Position numbers and translations under genes: made by a program. Below, piece after piece: positions 22,063 through 32,036 of a stretch of DNA of 50,373 nt (its first letter is position 1; each line of letters begins with the position of its first letter). Where the stretch lies: NCBI RefSeq assembly GCF_900453105.1, contig NZ_UGPW01000002.1, forward strand, positions 1 through 50,373. Reading direction: 5' to 3'. A model generated the notes under the pieces. That model was not told the origin of the DNA and ran no database searches. It saw only the letters and a list, made by a program, of their open reading frames with translations. The stretch is from Moraxella ovis. GTDB lineage: Bacteria > Pseudomonadota > Gammaproteobacteria > Pseudomonadales > Moraxellaceae.

Positions 22063-22681
22063 ATCGGTATTGGTAGGATTGGTTGGATTATTTGCGTCGG
22101 CGCAAATTTTCGCTCAAGATTTGGGAGTGATTGGCAAGACTTATGTAATCGCTGAACAAGATGCTGTGGAGCAAATTCAAGCCAAATTGAAAAATATGGA
22201 AGCATCGGGCGAATTGGCCAAAATCGAAAAACAGGCGATTAAGAAAAGCTTGCATAGCCTAAAAAACCCAAAAGCCAATGAGCTGACAAAGGCAACCAAA
22301 CGCATTGATAAGCTGTTTGACCCAACACAAGTGATTGAACACGAAGTAAGGGCCGAGGATGGCACTTTGATTGCGCCAGCTGGCACGAGAATCAATCCGC
22401 TTGAGCATATGACGCTATCCAAGTCGTTGCTGTTTTTTGACGGTCGAGATAAAGAACAGGTAAATGCTGCCAAGGCTATGATTGCCAAACATGGCACTAA
22501 GGTGATGCCAATTCTTACCGCTGGTTCTTGGTACGATCTCAGCAAAAGCTGGCGACGCCAAATTTATTATGATCAAGGCGGCTATATGATTGCCAAGTTG
22601 AATATTGAGCAGGTGCCGGCTGTGGTAACGCAGCAAGGACAACAACTTAGAATCAGTTATATTCCAGCTAAAGAGCTATGA
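22052..22681 (+). CDS. traW: TraW, pilus assembly periplasmic protein
   Basis: The 209-residue precursor has a signal peptide (SVLVGLVGLFASAQIFA) whose codons include palindrome site 6. The mature protein has the TraW pattern: LGVIGKTYVIAEQDAVEQIQ, GTRINPLEHMTLSKSLLFFDG and QVPAVVTQQGQQLRI. TraW works with TraU and TrbC in pilus assembly. It overlaps the peptidase gene by 11 nt and traU by 4 nt. Confidence 0.92.
   Translation: MRTKSVLVGLVGLFASAQIFAQDLGVIGKTYVIAEQDAVEQIQAKLKNMEASGELAKIEKQAIKKSLHSLKNPKANELTKATKRIDKLFDPTQVIEHEVRAEDGTLIAPAGTRINPLEHMTLSKSLLFFDGRDKEQVNAAKAMIAKHGTKVMPILTAGSWYDLSKSWRRQIYYDQGGYMIAKLNIEQVPAVVTQQGQQLRISYIPAKEL
22090..22107. promoter_or_regulatory. Palindrome site 6, inside traW
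   Basis: ATTTGCGTCGGCGCAAAT with one central mismatch, read as FASAQ at the end of the TraW signal peptide; the same reading frame is used in sites 3 and 5. Confidence 0.7.
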
Positions 22682-23700
22682 TTATGATGAAGCGTTGGAT
22701 TATTGCAACCGTTTTAATGCTGTGTTCAACCTTGGCTTTTGCCAATGATGGCAAAGGCGGTTTGTGTGTCGGTAAATTTGCCAATCCGATCACGGATGTA
22801 TGCTGGTCTTGTTTGTTCCCAATCAGTCTAGGTGGTCATGCCATTTATAAGGGCGGCCAAGAAGATAATGAAAACCCAAAAAACCTATTGTGTGCATGTT
22901 CAACACCACCAATTGTTGGTGTACAAACAGGGTTTTGGGAGCCTGTGCGCCGATTGGATGTGACCCGTAAACCGTATTGCATGGTGTCATTAGGTGGCAT
23001 TGATATGAATTTAGGTTTTAAAGCGCCAGAAGGTCGTGTGGCCATCAAAGAAGACGGCACCAAGGATAGTTTTTGGCAAGCTCATTGGTATATCGATCCA
23101 TTGTTATACATTCTTGATGCGCTAGCAGAGCATCCTTGCCTTGAAACGGGCGATTATGATGTTGGTTACATGACTGAAATTGATCCAATGTGGAATGATG
23201 ATGAGGTGAATTTACTGCTTAACCCCGATGTATTTTTGTTTAGTAATCCCGTTGCTCAGGCAGTTTGTATTGGTGATTGTGTGAAATCGAGCACAGGATT
23301 TGGCAGCAATTCACTGTACTGGTGTGCAGGTTGCAATGGCAGCATCTTTCCAATGAATGGTCGTGTTGGTTCTCATGTGTCACTGGTTCAAGCCAGCTCA
23401 CTTGTGGCGCAGCGCATGACCGCCAAAATGCACCGCCAGCTACTTACATGGGGTACATCTGGTGAAAAAGGATTGTGCGGCCCGTATGTACAACCAATCA
23501 TGCAAAAAGATCAGTATAAATATTCAATGCTGTATCCAATACCACAAACCAAAGGTGCAAGAAGTTCAAGAAAATGTTGCCAACCATTCGGGCGTACAAC
23601 AGCAGATTGGGGTGCAGGGCGTTCATATCCATATAAGGGTGAAGACTTCTCTTATATGTTATTTCGCAAGAAAAATTGTTGTCTAGGACCGTATATTTAG
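22678..23700 (+). CDS. traU: TraU, pilus assembly and DNA transfer protein
   Basis: The 340-residue cysteine-rich periplasmic protein has a signal peptide (IIATVLMLCSTLAFA). It contains CVGKFANPITDVCWSCLFPI near the start, the hallmark of TraU, and later CACSTPP, YWCAGCNGSIFPMNG and many other Cys. Length matches F TraU (330). The many cysteines explain the DsbC-like genes in the operon. Confidence 0.94.
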   Translation: MIMMKRWIIATVLMLCSTLAFANDGKGGLCVGKFANPITDVCWSCLFPISLGGHAIYKGGQEDNENPKNLLCACSTPPIVGVQTGFWEPVRRLDVTRKPYCMVSLGGIDMNLGFKAPEGRVAIKEDGTKDSFWQAHWYIDPLLYILDALAEHPCLETGDYDVGYMTEIDPMWNDDEVNLLLNPDVFLFSNPVAQAVCIGDCVKSSTGFGSNSLYWCAGCNGSIFPMNGRVGSHVSLVQASSLVAQRMTAKMHRQLLTWGTSGEKGLCGPYVQPIMQKDQYKYSMLYPIPQTKGARSSRKCCQPFGRTTADWGAGRSYPYKGEDFSYMLFRKKNCCLGPYI

Positions 23701-23708
23701 GGGCTGTG

Positions 23709-24434
23709 ATGAAAAAACCATATTTATTTATTTTGCTGTTTACTCTTTTGTCGGCCGTTGGTTTAACTTGGCTAATTTCCGCCAATGCAAACTCTTCTTC
23801 ATTGCCTTTTTTCTCAGATAAACAAGCGCAGAGCGAAGAAGAAAAAAAGAAACAATTGGCGTTTCAGGCAGAGTGGAGGAAGGTTGAGAGTGAGCGCAAG
23901 GCCATGATGGATAGTATCCAAACCAATCATGTTGCGCCACAGGTGAAAGAATATCAAAATCACAACATTGACTTGGCCCAAATCGCTGCTCGATATGAGC
24001 AGGGTGTTATCCAGCAGCAAAGAGGCGAAAGAGTGTATGTGTTTGTTACCTTGGATATGCCAAAAGAAACCTTGCAGCGTTTGGCCAAAGATGTGCGCCG
24101 CTTGGATGGCGCTTTGGTCATCCGTGGGTTTTATGAGGGCAGCTTGAAAAAGACTTATGCCAAGATTGGTGAATTGGGATTATCTGATGGCAATGTACAG
24201 ATTAACCCAGAGGCATTTCATAAATACAAAATTGCCTTGGCGCCAAGTTTTGTTGTTGTCAAAAAATTGGGTGCTAACGAAAGCTTGGATATGGAAGGTT
24301 GTGCCTTACCAGAAGACTACATAAAAATCGCAGGTGATGTCAGCTTAAGATATGCACTTGAAAAAATGTTGTCAGCGGTCACGGATAGCAAGGATAAGCA
24401 GATTGTACAGCAACAATTGGGTAGATTGTCATGA
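23709..24434 (+). CDS. trbC: TrbC, type-F pilus assembly protein
   Basis: The start at ATG 23709 is preferred because it opens directly onto a signal sequence (KKPYLFILLFTLLSAVGLTWL); an upstream TTG would add 11 residues within traU. The 241-residue protein has a charged helix (about 35-65) and the TrbC fold (VYVFVTLDMPKETLQRLAKD, LVIRGFYEGSLKKT, APSFVVVKK). TrbC partners TraW. The stop overlaps the traN start. Confidence 0.88.
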   Translation: MKKPYLFILLFTLLSAVGLTWLISANANSSSLPFFSDKQAQSEEEKKKQLAFQAEWRKVESERKAMMDSIQTNHVAPQVKEYQNHNIDLAQIAARYEQGVIQQQRGERVYVFVTLDMPKETLQRLAKDVRRLDGALVIRGFYEGSLKKTYAKIGELGLSDGNVQINPEAFHKYKIALAPSFVVVKKLGANESLDMEGCALPEDYIKIAGDVSLRYALEKMLSAVTDSKDKQIVQQQLGRLS

Positions 24435-26551
24435 AAAAATTGGTGATGACAGCGATAGCGGCAATAGTGTTTGGTTCACAAGCAGCACAGGCGAATGATT
24501 GTCAAGGTGCAATGACTGCAACAATCAATTCAATGGATGATGCCATCAGATACGGTAAAGCAGTTGGCGACAACTGTAAAGGCTTAACGCAATCTAGCGT
24601 TTCTGCAAATAATGCAGCTGCTGTGGCCCAATCGATCGATGCCAACTATAGCAATCATACCAGTACCCAATATTATGACCGTGATTTGAATGTGTCATTA
24701 AGAGCTGGCAATTCCAAAATTGCCAAATGCTCAGGCGATATATCTGCTTTATCTGATCGTGATAAAGCAGATTGTGAAGCGGTGGAATTTGCCGCTAAAA
24801 ACGGCGAGCAGCGCCCAAAATACAACCTAGATTATGAAAACGATCCTTTGATTGATAGTTCAAAAGATCAGATTAATAATGCCAAGATTGAAGATGGCCA
24901 AAACTTCTGCCGTGTGGTTAGAAATGTGGTGCCAGCCACTTATGAGCAAAAGCAATGCCTTGTCACCTCTGGTACGCATGAAGCAAGTTGCCAAGATACG
25001 GTAAATCTATCAGGATGTATTGTGCCAACTGCCCAATATCGAGTTGCAGATGGCGGCGTGGTAAAGGGTAGTACGAGAGTACAAAGAGCCAGCGAATTAC
25101 CAACAAACATTGAGTTTGGTGATAAAGCTTTGCAACTTACTATGATGGGACATGGCCGCCGTCGTTTGGGTCCTCATGTTGCCGAGTATGCATTTGAGAT
25201 CAAAAATTTAAACCAAATCGATAGGGCGGTTATTGCAAGGTACTATCGTGATGACGGCTTGAGAGTTTGGGTAAATGATACTTTAGTGATTGATGATGGC
25301 TATGGAATACAGGCTGTGTCCACCGTTCATCCCAATAAGGATTTAAAACCATTCTTAAAAGAAGGCATCAACATCATTAAAGCAGATTTGTTCAACAATA
25401 CCAGAGATGCAATTTTGCATTTAACGGTGGATATTCCAGTATTTAAAGGGTGTGAAAAGACATTTAACACCACTTGTACGACGGCGCACCAAAACCCAAA
25501 TGTGTGCCAACTGGTGAAGAAGACTTGCGTAGAACCATCACAAGAGCCTTTGGCAGGTATTTTGGGTTCGGTAGATAGAGAGCCTTTGGGTAGTTGTAAA
25601 AAACAAACTTATGAAATGGTCTGTGCTGGCGAATTAAATGTCAGTGAATGCTCATCTTTGGATACCCAAGGCTGCGAGCAGATCTCTAGCGAATGTACAG
25701 AGCGTGACGGTAGCGGAAAATGCGTTACTTATAATCAAACTTACCAATGTAAAAAAACAGAGGAGCGAGTTACTGAAACAAGACAGTGTGAGCAGCAGTT
25801 ATGTAATGGCGATAACTGCATTGGCAACCCACCGCCAGAAGCGGATGGGGATTTTGGTAAAGCAATTGCCATCATGGAAGCCCAAAGACAGGCTGGCACT
25901 TATGGTAAAACGCCCACAGGATACAATATCTTTGATGGCGATCCGTCTGTATGTTCAGTCAAAGTATTGGCTGGCCACAGTGTCATGAGCTGCTGCAAAG
26001 CCATTTCGACGGGCGACAAGTTCCAAAATCGCACACAGGGGATTGGCGCTACGCAAACATACGGCAATAACCCAAATCAGCCAGCCATCGACGATCGAGG
26101 CAGTAAGTATGTGTATGACAATGTTTTTGACCAGAACAAGACTGTAGCAGTCATCCAATCAGCGGCAACACTGGGATGGTTGCAGTGCAACAACGAGGAA
26201 AAAGTATTGGCCATCAAGCGAGGCAGTGGACTGTGTGAATACTCCCATGAGTGGTGTTCCAAGAAAACATTTTTTGGGTCATGCCTCGAGAAAAAACGCC
26301 AATACTGCTGCTATCGTTCAACTTTGGCCAGAATTATCAACAAACAAGGTCGGCAGCAGTTAGGCAAAGGCGCTGGCTGTAATGGCTTTACTTTGGATGA
26401 ATTGCAGCGTTTGGACTTTTCACGCATGGACTTATCAGAGTTCATCAATGAAATTGTACCTGCGGATATTGATGTTGAACAAAGAAAACGCCAAGTTCAG
26501 CAAACAGTTAAAAAAAGTTTCAATAGCGGAGTGAATTATTATGACAGGTAG
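24431..26551 (+). CDS. traN: TraN, mating-pair stabilisation outer-membrane protein
   Basis: The 706-residue protein has a signal peptide (LVMTAIAAIVFGSQAAQA) and many cysteines, clustered at about 340-460 and 500-640, as in F TraN (602 residues). The end includes CNGFTLDELQRLDFSRMDLSEF, a strongly conserved TraN feature. TraN on the donor surface contacts recipient outer-membrane proteins and stabilises mating pairs. An inserted segment (about 215-340: RRLGPHVAEYAFEI, DGLRVWVNDTLVIDDG) may form the recipient-contact domain. It overlaps traF by 11 nt. Confidence 0.93.
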   Translation: MKKLVMTAIAAIVFGSQAAQANDCQGAMTATINSMDDAIRYGKAVGDNCKGLTQSSVSANNAAAVAQSIDANYSNHTSTQYYDRDLNVSLRAGNSKIAKCSGDISALSDRDKADCEAVEFAAKNGEQRPKYNLDYENDPLIDSSKDQINNAKIEDGQNFCRVVRNVVPATYEQKQCLVTSGTHEASCQDTVNLSGCIVPTAQYRVADGGVVKGSTRVQRASELPTNIEFGDKALQLTMMGHGRRRLGPHVAEYAFEIKNLNQIDRAVIARYYRDDGLRVWVNDTLVIDDGYGIQAVSTVHPNKDLKPFLKEGINIIKADLFNNTRDAILHLTVDIPVFKGCEKTFNTTCTTAHQNPNVCQLVKKTCVEPSQEPLAGILGSVDREPLGSCKKQTYEMVCAGELNVSECSSLDTQGCEQISSECTERDGSGKCVTYNQTYQCKKTEERVTETRQCEQQLCNGDNCIGNPPPEADGDFGKAIAIMEAQRQAGTYGKTPTGYNIFDGDPSVCSVKVLAGHSVMSCCKAISTGDKFQNRTQGIGATQTYGNNPNQPAIDDRGSKYVYDNVFDQNKTVAVIQSAATLGWLQCNNEEKVLAIKRGSGLCEYSHEWCSKKTFFGSCLEKKRQYCCYRSTLARIINKQGRQQLGKGAGCNGFTLDELQRLDFSRMDLSEFINEIVPADIDVEQRKRQVQQTVKKSFNSGVNYYDR

Positions 26552-27425
26552 TCTAAAAGCCTTGGCTGTTAGTATAGGGGTGCTTCTGGCTATGCCAGCC
26601 GTACCCAGCAGCCTTGATTATGATTCAGTGTGGCAGTGCAATACTCGCAAAACAAACTGGTATTGTGACGAGAGCAAGCGCCAGCCAGCGCCAGTGCAAC
26701 AACCACCTGCAAGACAATCAACAACAGTACAGCCTCAGCAAAGTGTTGTGACTGCGGTACCAAATGCAACCGTGGTAAATCCAGCACAGCAGACGGTACC
26801 AGCGCAACAACCCAAAGTAACTAGCTTAAATGAGGTGCAAACAATTGAACAATTGCGCCAGCTGCTCAAGGACAAAGAAGATGCAGCTATCATGCATCCC
26901 ACCGAAGAGAACATGAAAGAATATCTTGAGGTGTGGAAGTACAGCCAAGAAAAAGCGTCGTTTTTTGCGGATCAATGGCAGCGTACTGTGTGGAAAAACC
27001 CACATTTGGATTATTCCATCAATCATCCAACATCAGCAATGGGGTTGAATGTGGCCAACCAACAAAAGCTACAAACAAGAAATGTCACGATTCAGGCGTT
27101 GGCACAAAAACACGGCATCATCTTCTTTTTCAGATCCGATTGCCCGTATTGCCATGCTACCGCCAGAGTGCTTAAAGCAATGGAACAACAATATGGCGTT
27201 GATATTATCGCTGCATCATTGGATGGTGGCGCCTTGCCAGAGTTTCCACGTCCTAAAGATGGCCGTAATTTGGCGCAAAAATGGCAAGTACAAGTAGTGC
27301 CAGCCTTATTTATCGCCAATAAACAAACGGCCGAATATGCGCCAATTGGCTTTGGTACAATGACAATGGAAGAGATTTTAGATCGTATGTATGCGCTAAC
27401 AACGCCTACAGGTGTCAATTTTTGA
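26541..27425 (+). CDS. traF: TraF, thioredoxin-fold pilus assembly protein
   Basis: The 294-residue precursor has a short signal sequence, a Pro/Gln-rich spacer (about 50-95) and a C-terminal thioredoxin-like domain with FFFRSDCPYCHA (CPYC redox motif). In F TraF the cysteines are missing or differ, so this version may be redox-active. VVPALFIANKQT provides the cis-Pro region. It belongs to the TraF-TraH-TraN-TraU periplasmic group. Confidence 0.92.
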   Translation: MTGSLKALAVSIGVLLAMPAVPSSLDYDSVWQCNTRKTNWYCDESKRQPAPVQQPPARQSTTVQPQQSVVTAVPNATVVNPAQQTVPAQQPKVTSLNEVQTIEQLRQLLKDKEDAAIMHPTEENMKEYLEVWKYSQEKASFFADQWQRTVWKNPHLDYSINHPTSAMGLNVANQQKLQTRNVTIQALAQKHGIIFFFRSDCPYCHATARVLKAMEQQYGVDIIAASLDGGALPEFPRPKDGRNLAQKWQVQVVPALFIANKQTAEYAPIGFGTMTMEEILDRMYALTTPTGVNF

Positions 27426-27437
27426 TGAGGTAATGAT

Positions 27438-27743
27438 ATGAAAGCGTTGCTATTGTTGATATTGATCTTTGGAGCGACACAAAGTTATGCCCAGCAAATG
27501 CAAAGAGAATATACCGTAACCAGAACCATGAATCTTGGCTATAAGCACAATCAAGATGCATTCATTAATCACTTTAGGGAGCAAGCACCCCTAGAATATG
27601 AACGAGCATGGAAATACATTTCGTATGAACTTAATCTTGAGGATGGTTTAGAGCTTGATGATTTGCGCGGCCATGACAATCGCACAGCCCGCATCATCCC
27701 AATTCGATGGGCGTTTGATTATTTTATAACCAAAGGGAATTGA
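27438..27743 (+). CDS. Hypothetical small secreted protein between traF and traH
   Basis: The 101-residue precursor has a clear signal peptide (KALLLLILIFGATQSYA). The mature part has no cysteine and includes YTVTRTMNLGYKHNQDAF, then an acidic patch (LNLEDGLELDDLRGHD). I do not recognise it; F carries trbB and traQ in this interval, but it does not resemble either. It overlaps traH by 4 nt and so is translated with the assembly genes. Confidence 0.7.
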   Translation: MKALLLLILIFGATQSYAQQMQREYTVTRTMNLGYKHNQDAFINHFREQAPLEYERAWKYISYELNLEDGLELDDLRGHDNRTARIIPIRWAFDYFITKGN

Positions 27744-29155
27744 TGATGAAATCTTATCTTAAACTATTATCAGCCTCAGTTGTGCTGGGATTATCCATTC
27801 ATGCCAATGCAAACTCAATGGAAAGTGTGTTTAATGAGCTAAATGGAACGGCTACTTATGGCGGACCAGCAGCCATTCAGACCCAAACAATGAATTATTA
27901 TCATGGCGGCAACATCACCTTAGCAACACCAACCAGAAGCTATAATTTGGCGACAGCTCAAGCACCAAGTGTCAATGCTGGATGCGGCGGTATTGATCTT
28001 CATATGGGTGGATTTTCATTCATTAGCAAAGAACAATTTGTGCAATTATTACGCAACATCGGTTCAAACGCCTTAGGTTATGGTTTTAAGATCGCTTTGC
28101 AAAACATTTGCCCCACTTGTGAAAATGTCATGACTTCGCTTCAGAATGTGGCTGACCGCATCAACCAATTTAACATTAATTCTTGTCAAGCTGCCAAAGG
28201 TATTGTACATGCAGCTGCTAATGAAGTATTTAATACACAGTATGATACTAAAGTGATGGATTGGGGGATGGTTGATGGCATTTACCGTGATGGTGCAGAT
28301 GCTTACCGCAATGTAAAAAATGTCTTTAATCAGGATAAGCGAAGAGAGGCTTTAGAAGCCGCCAGAAGACGCAATCCAACAAGGGCAGAAGAATTACCAA
28401 CGGGCAATGTTACTTGGAATGCGCTGGGAAAAATTCAAGGAATTAGTGAGATTGATAAAAGAAGATTTATGGGCTTGATAGGTACGGTTGTTTTTGATGC
28501 CGATGGTAAAATTACACCATATATACCAAGAGATCCGATGATTACAAGAAAAATCATTCGTGGCGATTCTGCTAATTTTGTAGAAATGCAAATCCCAACT
28601 TGTCAAAACAGTGACTGCACCAAGATGAATTGGCAAGTTTTCGAAAAAAGTCCTTCTTTTAAAAAGCTGGTTATTGGCAAAATGCAAACCATGCAACAAT
28701 ATATTAGTCAGCGCAAACCCTATCCTAATGCTATCAAAAATGAAGTTTTAGCTTTTGTTAATGCAACAGATGTTCCAGTTTATAAAATTGTGGCTCTCAC
28801 TGCCTCACTTAACAACCAAGGTATTGGGGATATCGCCATTGAGAAATATAGTGAATTAATTGCTGCCAAATATGCTCAAACATACATTAGCACAGTGGCA
28901 AGAAATTTGCGAAATACTTTGGATTATATGATAGCCAAAGAAAGTAAAGCTGCTCAAGTCGATGCTATGAAAATGTTGATTGGTCGCATTGATGAGTTAG
29001 AAAAACAGTTGGCAATGGATGTAGAGCAATTATATAACTCAGCGCAAACCAGCTTTATTGTCGCTCAAGAAGTAAAAATGCTTGAAAACACCATGCTTAG
29101 CAATATGACATCAACCATTGCAAATTCTCTTCAATTTGGAAATAGCTTGAAGTAA
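27740..29155 (+). CDS. traH: TraH, pilus assembly protein
   Basis: The 471-residue protein has a signal peptide (LKLLSASVVLGLSIHANA). Conserved TraH motifs follow: GCGGIDLHMGGFSFISKEQF, LQNICPTCENVMTSLQNVAD and SCQAAKGIVHAA. A long coiled coil is found near the end. F TraH is 458 residues. Three ATG codons are in line at the start and the first is used here. The codon choice in 28180-29150 looks somewhat more AT-rich than upstream. Confidence 0.93.
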   Translation: MMMKSYLKLLSASVVLGLSIHANANSMESVFNELNGTATYGGPAAIQTQTMNYYHGGNITLATPTRSYNLATAQAPSVNAGCGGIDLHMGGFSFISKEQFVQLLRNIGSNALGYGFKIALQNICPTCENVMTSLQNVADRINQFNINSCQAAKGIVHAAANEVFNTQYDTKVMDWGMVDGIYRDGADAYRNVKNVFNQDKRREALEAARRRNPTRAEELPTGNVTWNALGKIQGISEIDKRRFMGLIGTVVFDADGKITPYIPRDPMITRKIIRGDSANFVEMQIPTCQNSDCTKMNWQVFEKSPSFKKLVIGKMQTMQQYISQRKPYPNAIKNEVLAFVNATDVPVYKIVALTASLNNQGIGDIAIEKYSELIAAKYAQTYISTVARNLRNTLDYMIAKESKAAQVDAMKMLIGRIDELEKQLAMDVEQLYNSAQTSFIVAQEVKMLENTMLSNMTSTIANSLQFGNSLK

Positions 29156-29164
29156 GGATGTGAC

Positions 29165-31987
29165 ATGGCAGTATTATTAGAAACACCGTTTGATCCGCAA
29201 GCGCTTTTTACAGCGCTGAATTATATCAGCAATGTATTCAATGCAGCCAGCTGGCAAAACTTACTCAAGCTGTTTTTTATGATTGCATTGATTAATGGCA
29301 TTGTATCAGTCGGTATTTACCGAAAAACTGATTATGTTAAGCAGTTTATAATTGCTTTAGGTTTTGCTAGTGTTTTATCTTACCCGATCAATGACACTCT
29401 GGCCATTAAGCGTGCAGATACAGAAAGAGTTTATACAATCAATAATAGTAAAGCACCTTTCATTTTGGTGGAAGGCATTCGAATAGTGAATTTGGTGACA
29501 AAATGGTTTACCTCGATGGCTGGTGCAAGCATTAATTCGCCAAACTATACGGGGATGTATGATGCTGGCATTGGTTCTAATGCCAATATTATTCGCAATT
29601 CTATTGATATGGCCATTCCAGATCCTAAAGTTAAAGCAGACCTTGTTCAATTTATTAAGGAATGCACCCTGTACGACATTCGGGATGGTGCTGTGTCTAT
29701 GCATGACTTAGTAAATAAAGGCAATGGCTTTGATCTCATATTTAACAACACTTCACCAGCAAGATTTGTGAGTATCAATTCCAGCACGGGCAGGCCAGAA
29801 GTTAAAACCTGCCATGATGCCGCCCAAGTATTGAAAACACAAGTGAACTCTGAGACACAAAAGGCTTTAACGGGCAAAGCAAGCATGTTCTTTTACCAAA
29901 AGGATGTTGCGCCGCTGGTTGTGTATTCAACGGCGGTTCAAAGCTCTTATCAAACTCAGTTAAATATCAATAGCAATGTAAGCCAAATTGCAAAACAAAA
30001 TATGTTTAACCATCTGCTTGAGGTCAGTGGTGAAGATATTGGAAAGTTGCTGAATGAACCTTCGATGGCTGAAAGTGCCGCAATTCACATGGGTGTTGCT
30101 CGTGCTGCCAAAAAAGCAGCCTTTCAGCAGTCCATTGTTGCGCAATTGGGTAAAGAGATTTTACCTGCCATGTCCAGTTGGTTTGCCATCATTATTATCA
30201 TGCTATTTCCCTTCGTGGTACTAATCTTTGTCATCACCCAATTTAACAACATGTGGCAAATTTTAGTTGGCTACATGGGGACTTTATTTTGGATATGTTG
30301 CTGGCAACCAATCTTTGCGATTATCAATGGCCTTGCCAATTGGGAGCTTGGGCGACAATTAGCAAAAACAGGGGCTTTTAGACAAGAAGGCATCCCTTAT
30401 GGCTTTGTAACACCTGTTTATGATACGCTTTTGAGTAATCATAGCATGGTGGGCTGGATGGTCATGCTAACCCCAATCATTGCAGGTATGGTGGTATATG
30501 GCACCTATCGAGGATTTAGTCATCTTGGCAACAGTATTTTTTCTACCTTTTCTGGTGCAAGTAGTGCTGTTGGCAATGAAATGTCTGATGGCAACCTAAA
30601 CATGGGCAATACCAATCTTGGTAATAGCAGTTTGGGAAATTCAACCCAAAACACCACTTCAGCTAATAAATATAACCCTTCGCCAGTTGTTGAAAGTGGA
30701 ATATTTAGCATAAATGATGGCGTAGGTACTACCTCCCATTATTTTCTTAATAAAGATGTGATTAAAACTCAAGATAAAAGAGATATGGAATTATCAGAGT
30801 TTAGTACAGCACATGATGCGAGAGTTTCGCAAAGTAGTTATTTTTCAGGGAATCAACGCTTCAGTGTAGATAAAAACACAGGGTGGCACAGCGAACAAGG
30901 AGCTTCTACTGAGCAGGTGCAATCTAGCGCTACCGATATAACAAGAACAGCTGGCACAGAAGATAGTACAGGCAACACCACCTATAGAGATATCAATAAT
31001 TCTGCATCATCTGGTACACAGACAAATACAGTTATTGTTATTGGTTCTGGTCAGTCATCGGCCGCTGGAAGTAATAACAGCACAAATACTCATAAGGGTG
31101 TAAATACGAATGTACAGGACTCGATTTCTGATATCTCATCAACCACGGGTCAATCATCTTGGAATATAGGTATTGGTGGATCTGGAGGTATAAATGGCGG
31201 TAGTGGTGGCAGAGGCGCTGGCAAAGGTGGTATTCTAGGAGCTATAGGATCACTTGTTAATGGCGGTATAAGTACTGGTGAGACAGTATCTCAACAAAGT
31301 TTATCTGGCAGAACATCCATTACCAGTGACACAAAAGGCACTAGTCGAGATGAAACCACTTTCAACCGTAATGAAAATTCAAGTTTTATTAATCAATCTC
31401 AACAATCTGGTCAGGTAAGTAGTAATATACATACAAACACCTCTGGTAATCGCTTTGAGAGAACTGATAGAACATTCACAAGTGATACGACAGCGACAAC
31501 AGATCATACTAGCAATGGCTTAACCGAATTTGCATCCGCTCGCACGCAAGAAGGAGCTACTGTTCAAAAAGGGTTGAGTCAAGAAGTTGGTGATCGTTAT
31601 GAAGGTAGTTTTGACGAAGTATCCACCAGAAGTGTCAATTTGGGATTGGCAACACATATGGATTCAGCAGCTCAGTGGGTACATGATAACAATAAACCTC
31701 TTTTTGATGAGATCCTTAAGCATCATAACATTGACCCGCAACACGGGATGGAATCATACTATGATACCGAAGGGGATCAGCGAAGAAATTTGCGGTTAGA
31801 TTTTGCACATGCACAACATGAAATGAAGCAGTCCAATACTCTAACAAGCCAACCAGAAGCAAGAGGCGTTCTACCAACCAGTCGCTCAACTATGGATGAA
31901 AATTATGAAAAATATAGTCCCAATACATTAAAAGTAGGTCAAGATGCTATCGATAAAATAACATCAAATTTTGATCCAAAAAAGTAG
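29165..31987 (+). CDS. traG: TraG, mating-pair stabilisation and pilus assembly protein
   Basis: The 940-residue protein (F TraG 938) has membrane helices near the N-terminus (about 37-54, 63-80), more at about 340-365, 373-395 and 435-452, then a long hydrophilic periplasmic C-terminal region rich in Ser, Thr, Asn and Gly. The C-terminal part of F TraG is implicated in entry exclusion. The zero frame ends with CCA AAA AAG TAG. The last two sense codons form the slippery heptamer A AAA AAG (31978-31984), and the -1 frame continues as a transglycosylase domain to 32517. See the finding. Confidence 0.92.
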   Translation: MAVLLETPFDPQALFTALNYISNVFNAASWQNLLKLFFMIALINGIVSVGIYRKTDYVKQFIIALGFASVLSYPINDTLAIKRADTERVYTINNSKAPFILVEGIRIVNLVTKWFTSMAGASINSPNYTGMYDAGIGSNANIIRNSIDMAIPDPKVKADLVQFIKECTLYDIRDGAVSMHDLVNKGNGFDLIFNNTSPARFVSINSSTGRPEVKTCHDAAQVLKTQVNSETQKALTGKASMFFYQKDVAPLVVYSTAVQSSYQTQLNINSNVSQIAKQNMFNHLLEVSGEDIGKLLNEPSMAESAAIHMGVARAAKKAAFQQSIVAQLGKEILPAMSSWFAIIIIMLFPFVVLIFVITQFNNMWQILVGYMGTLFWICCWQPIFAIINGLANWELGRQLAKTGAFRQEGIPYGFVTPVYDTLLSNHSMVGWMVMLTPIIAGMVVYGTYRGFSHLGNSIFSTFSGASSAVGNEMSDGNLNMGNTNLGNSSLGNSTQNTTSANKYNPSPVVESGIFSINDGVGTTSHYFLNKDVIKTQDKRDMELSEFSTAHDARVSQSSYFSGNQRFSVDKNTGWHSEQGASTEQVQSSATDITRTAGTEDSTGNTTYRDINNSASSGTQTNTVIVIGSGQSSAAGSNNSTNTHKGVNTNVQDSISDISSTTGQSSWNIGIGGSGGINGGSGGRGAGKGGILGAIGSLVNGGISTGETVSQQSLSGRTSITSDTKGTSRDETTFNRNENSSFINQSQQSGQVSSNIHTNTSGNRFERTDRTFTSDTTATTDHTSNGLTEFASARTQEGATVQKGLSQEVGDRYEGSFDEVSTRSVNLGLATHMDSAAQWVHDNNKPLFDEILKHHNIDPQHGMESYYDTEGDQRRNLRLDFAHAQHEMKQSNTLTSQPEARGVLPTSRSTMDENYEKYSPNTLKVGQDAIDKITSNFDPKK

Positions 31988-32036
31988 CTGCGCCGCCGCA
32001 ACAACCCGAGCAGACAACCACACCAGCAGCGGCGCA
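31978..32036 (+). promoter_or_regulatory. Candidate programmed -1 frameshift signal at the traG stop
   Basis: The heptamer A AAA AAG (31978-31984) sits in the correct phase, immediately before the TAG. Four bases later begins an 11-bp GC-rich stem with one mismatch (31989-31999 TGCGCCGCCGC with 32026-32036 GCAGCGGCGCA) and a 26-nt loop. dnaX of E. coli uses the same heptamer with a downstream hairpin. A missing or extra A in the six-A run is the alternative explanation. Confidence 0.6.
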
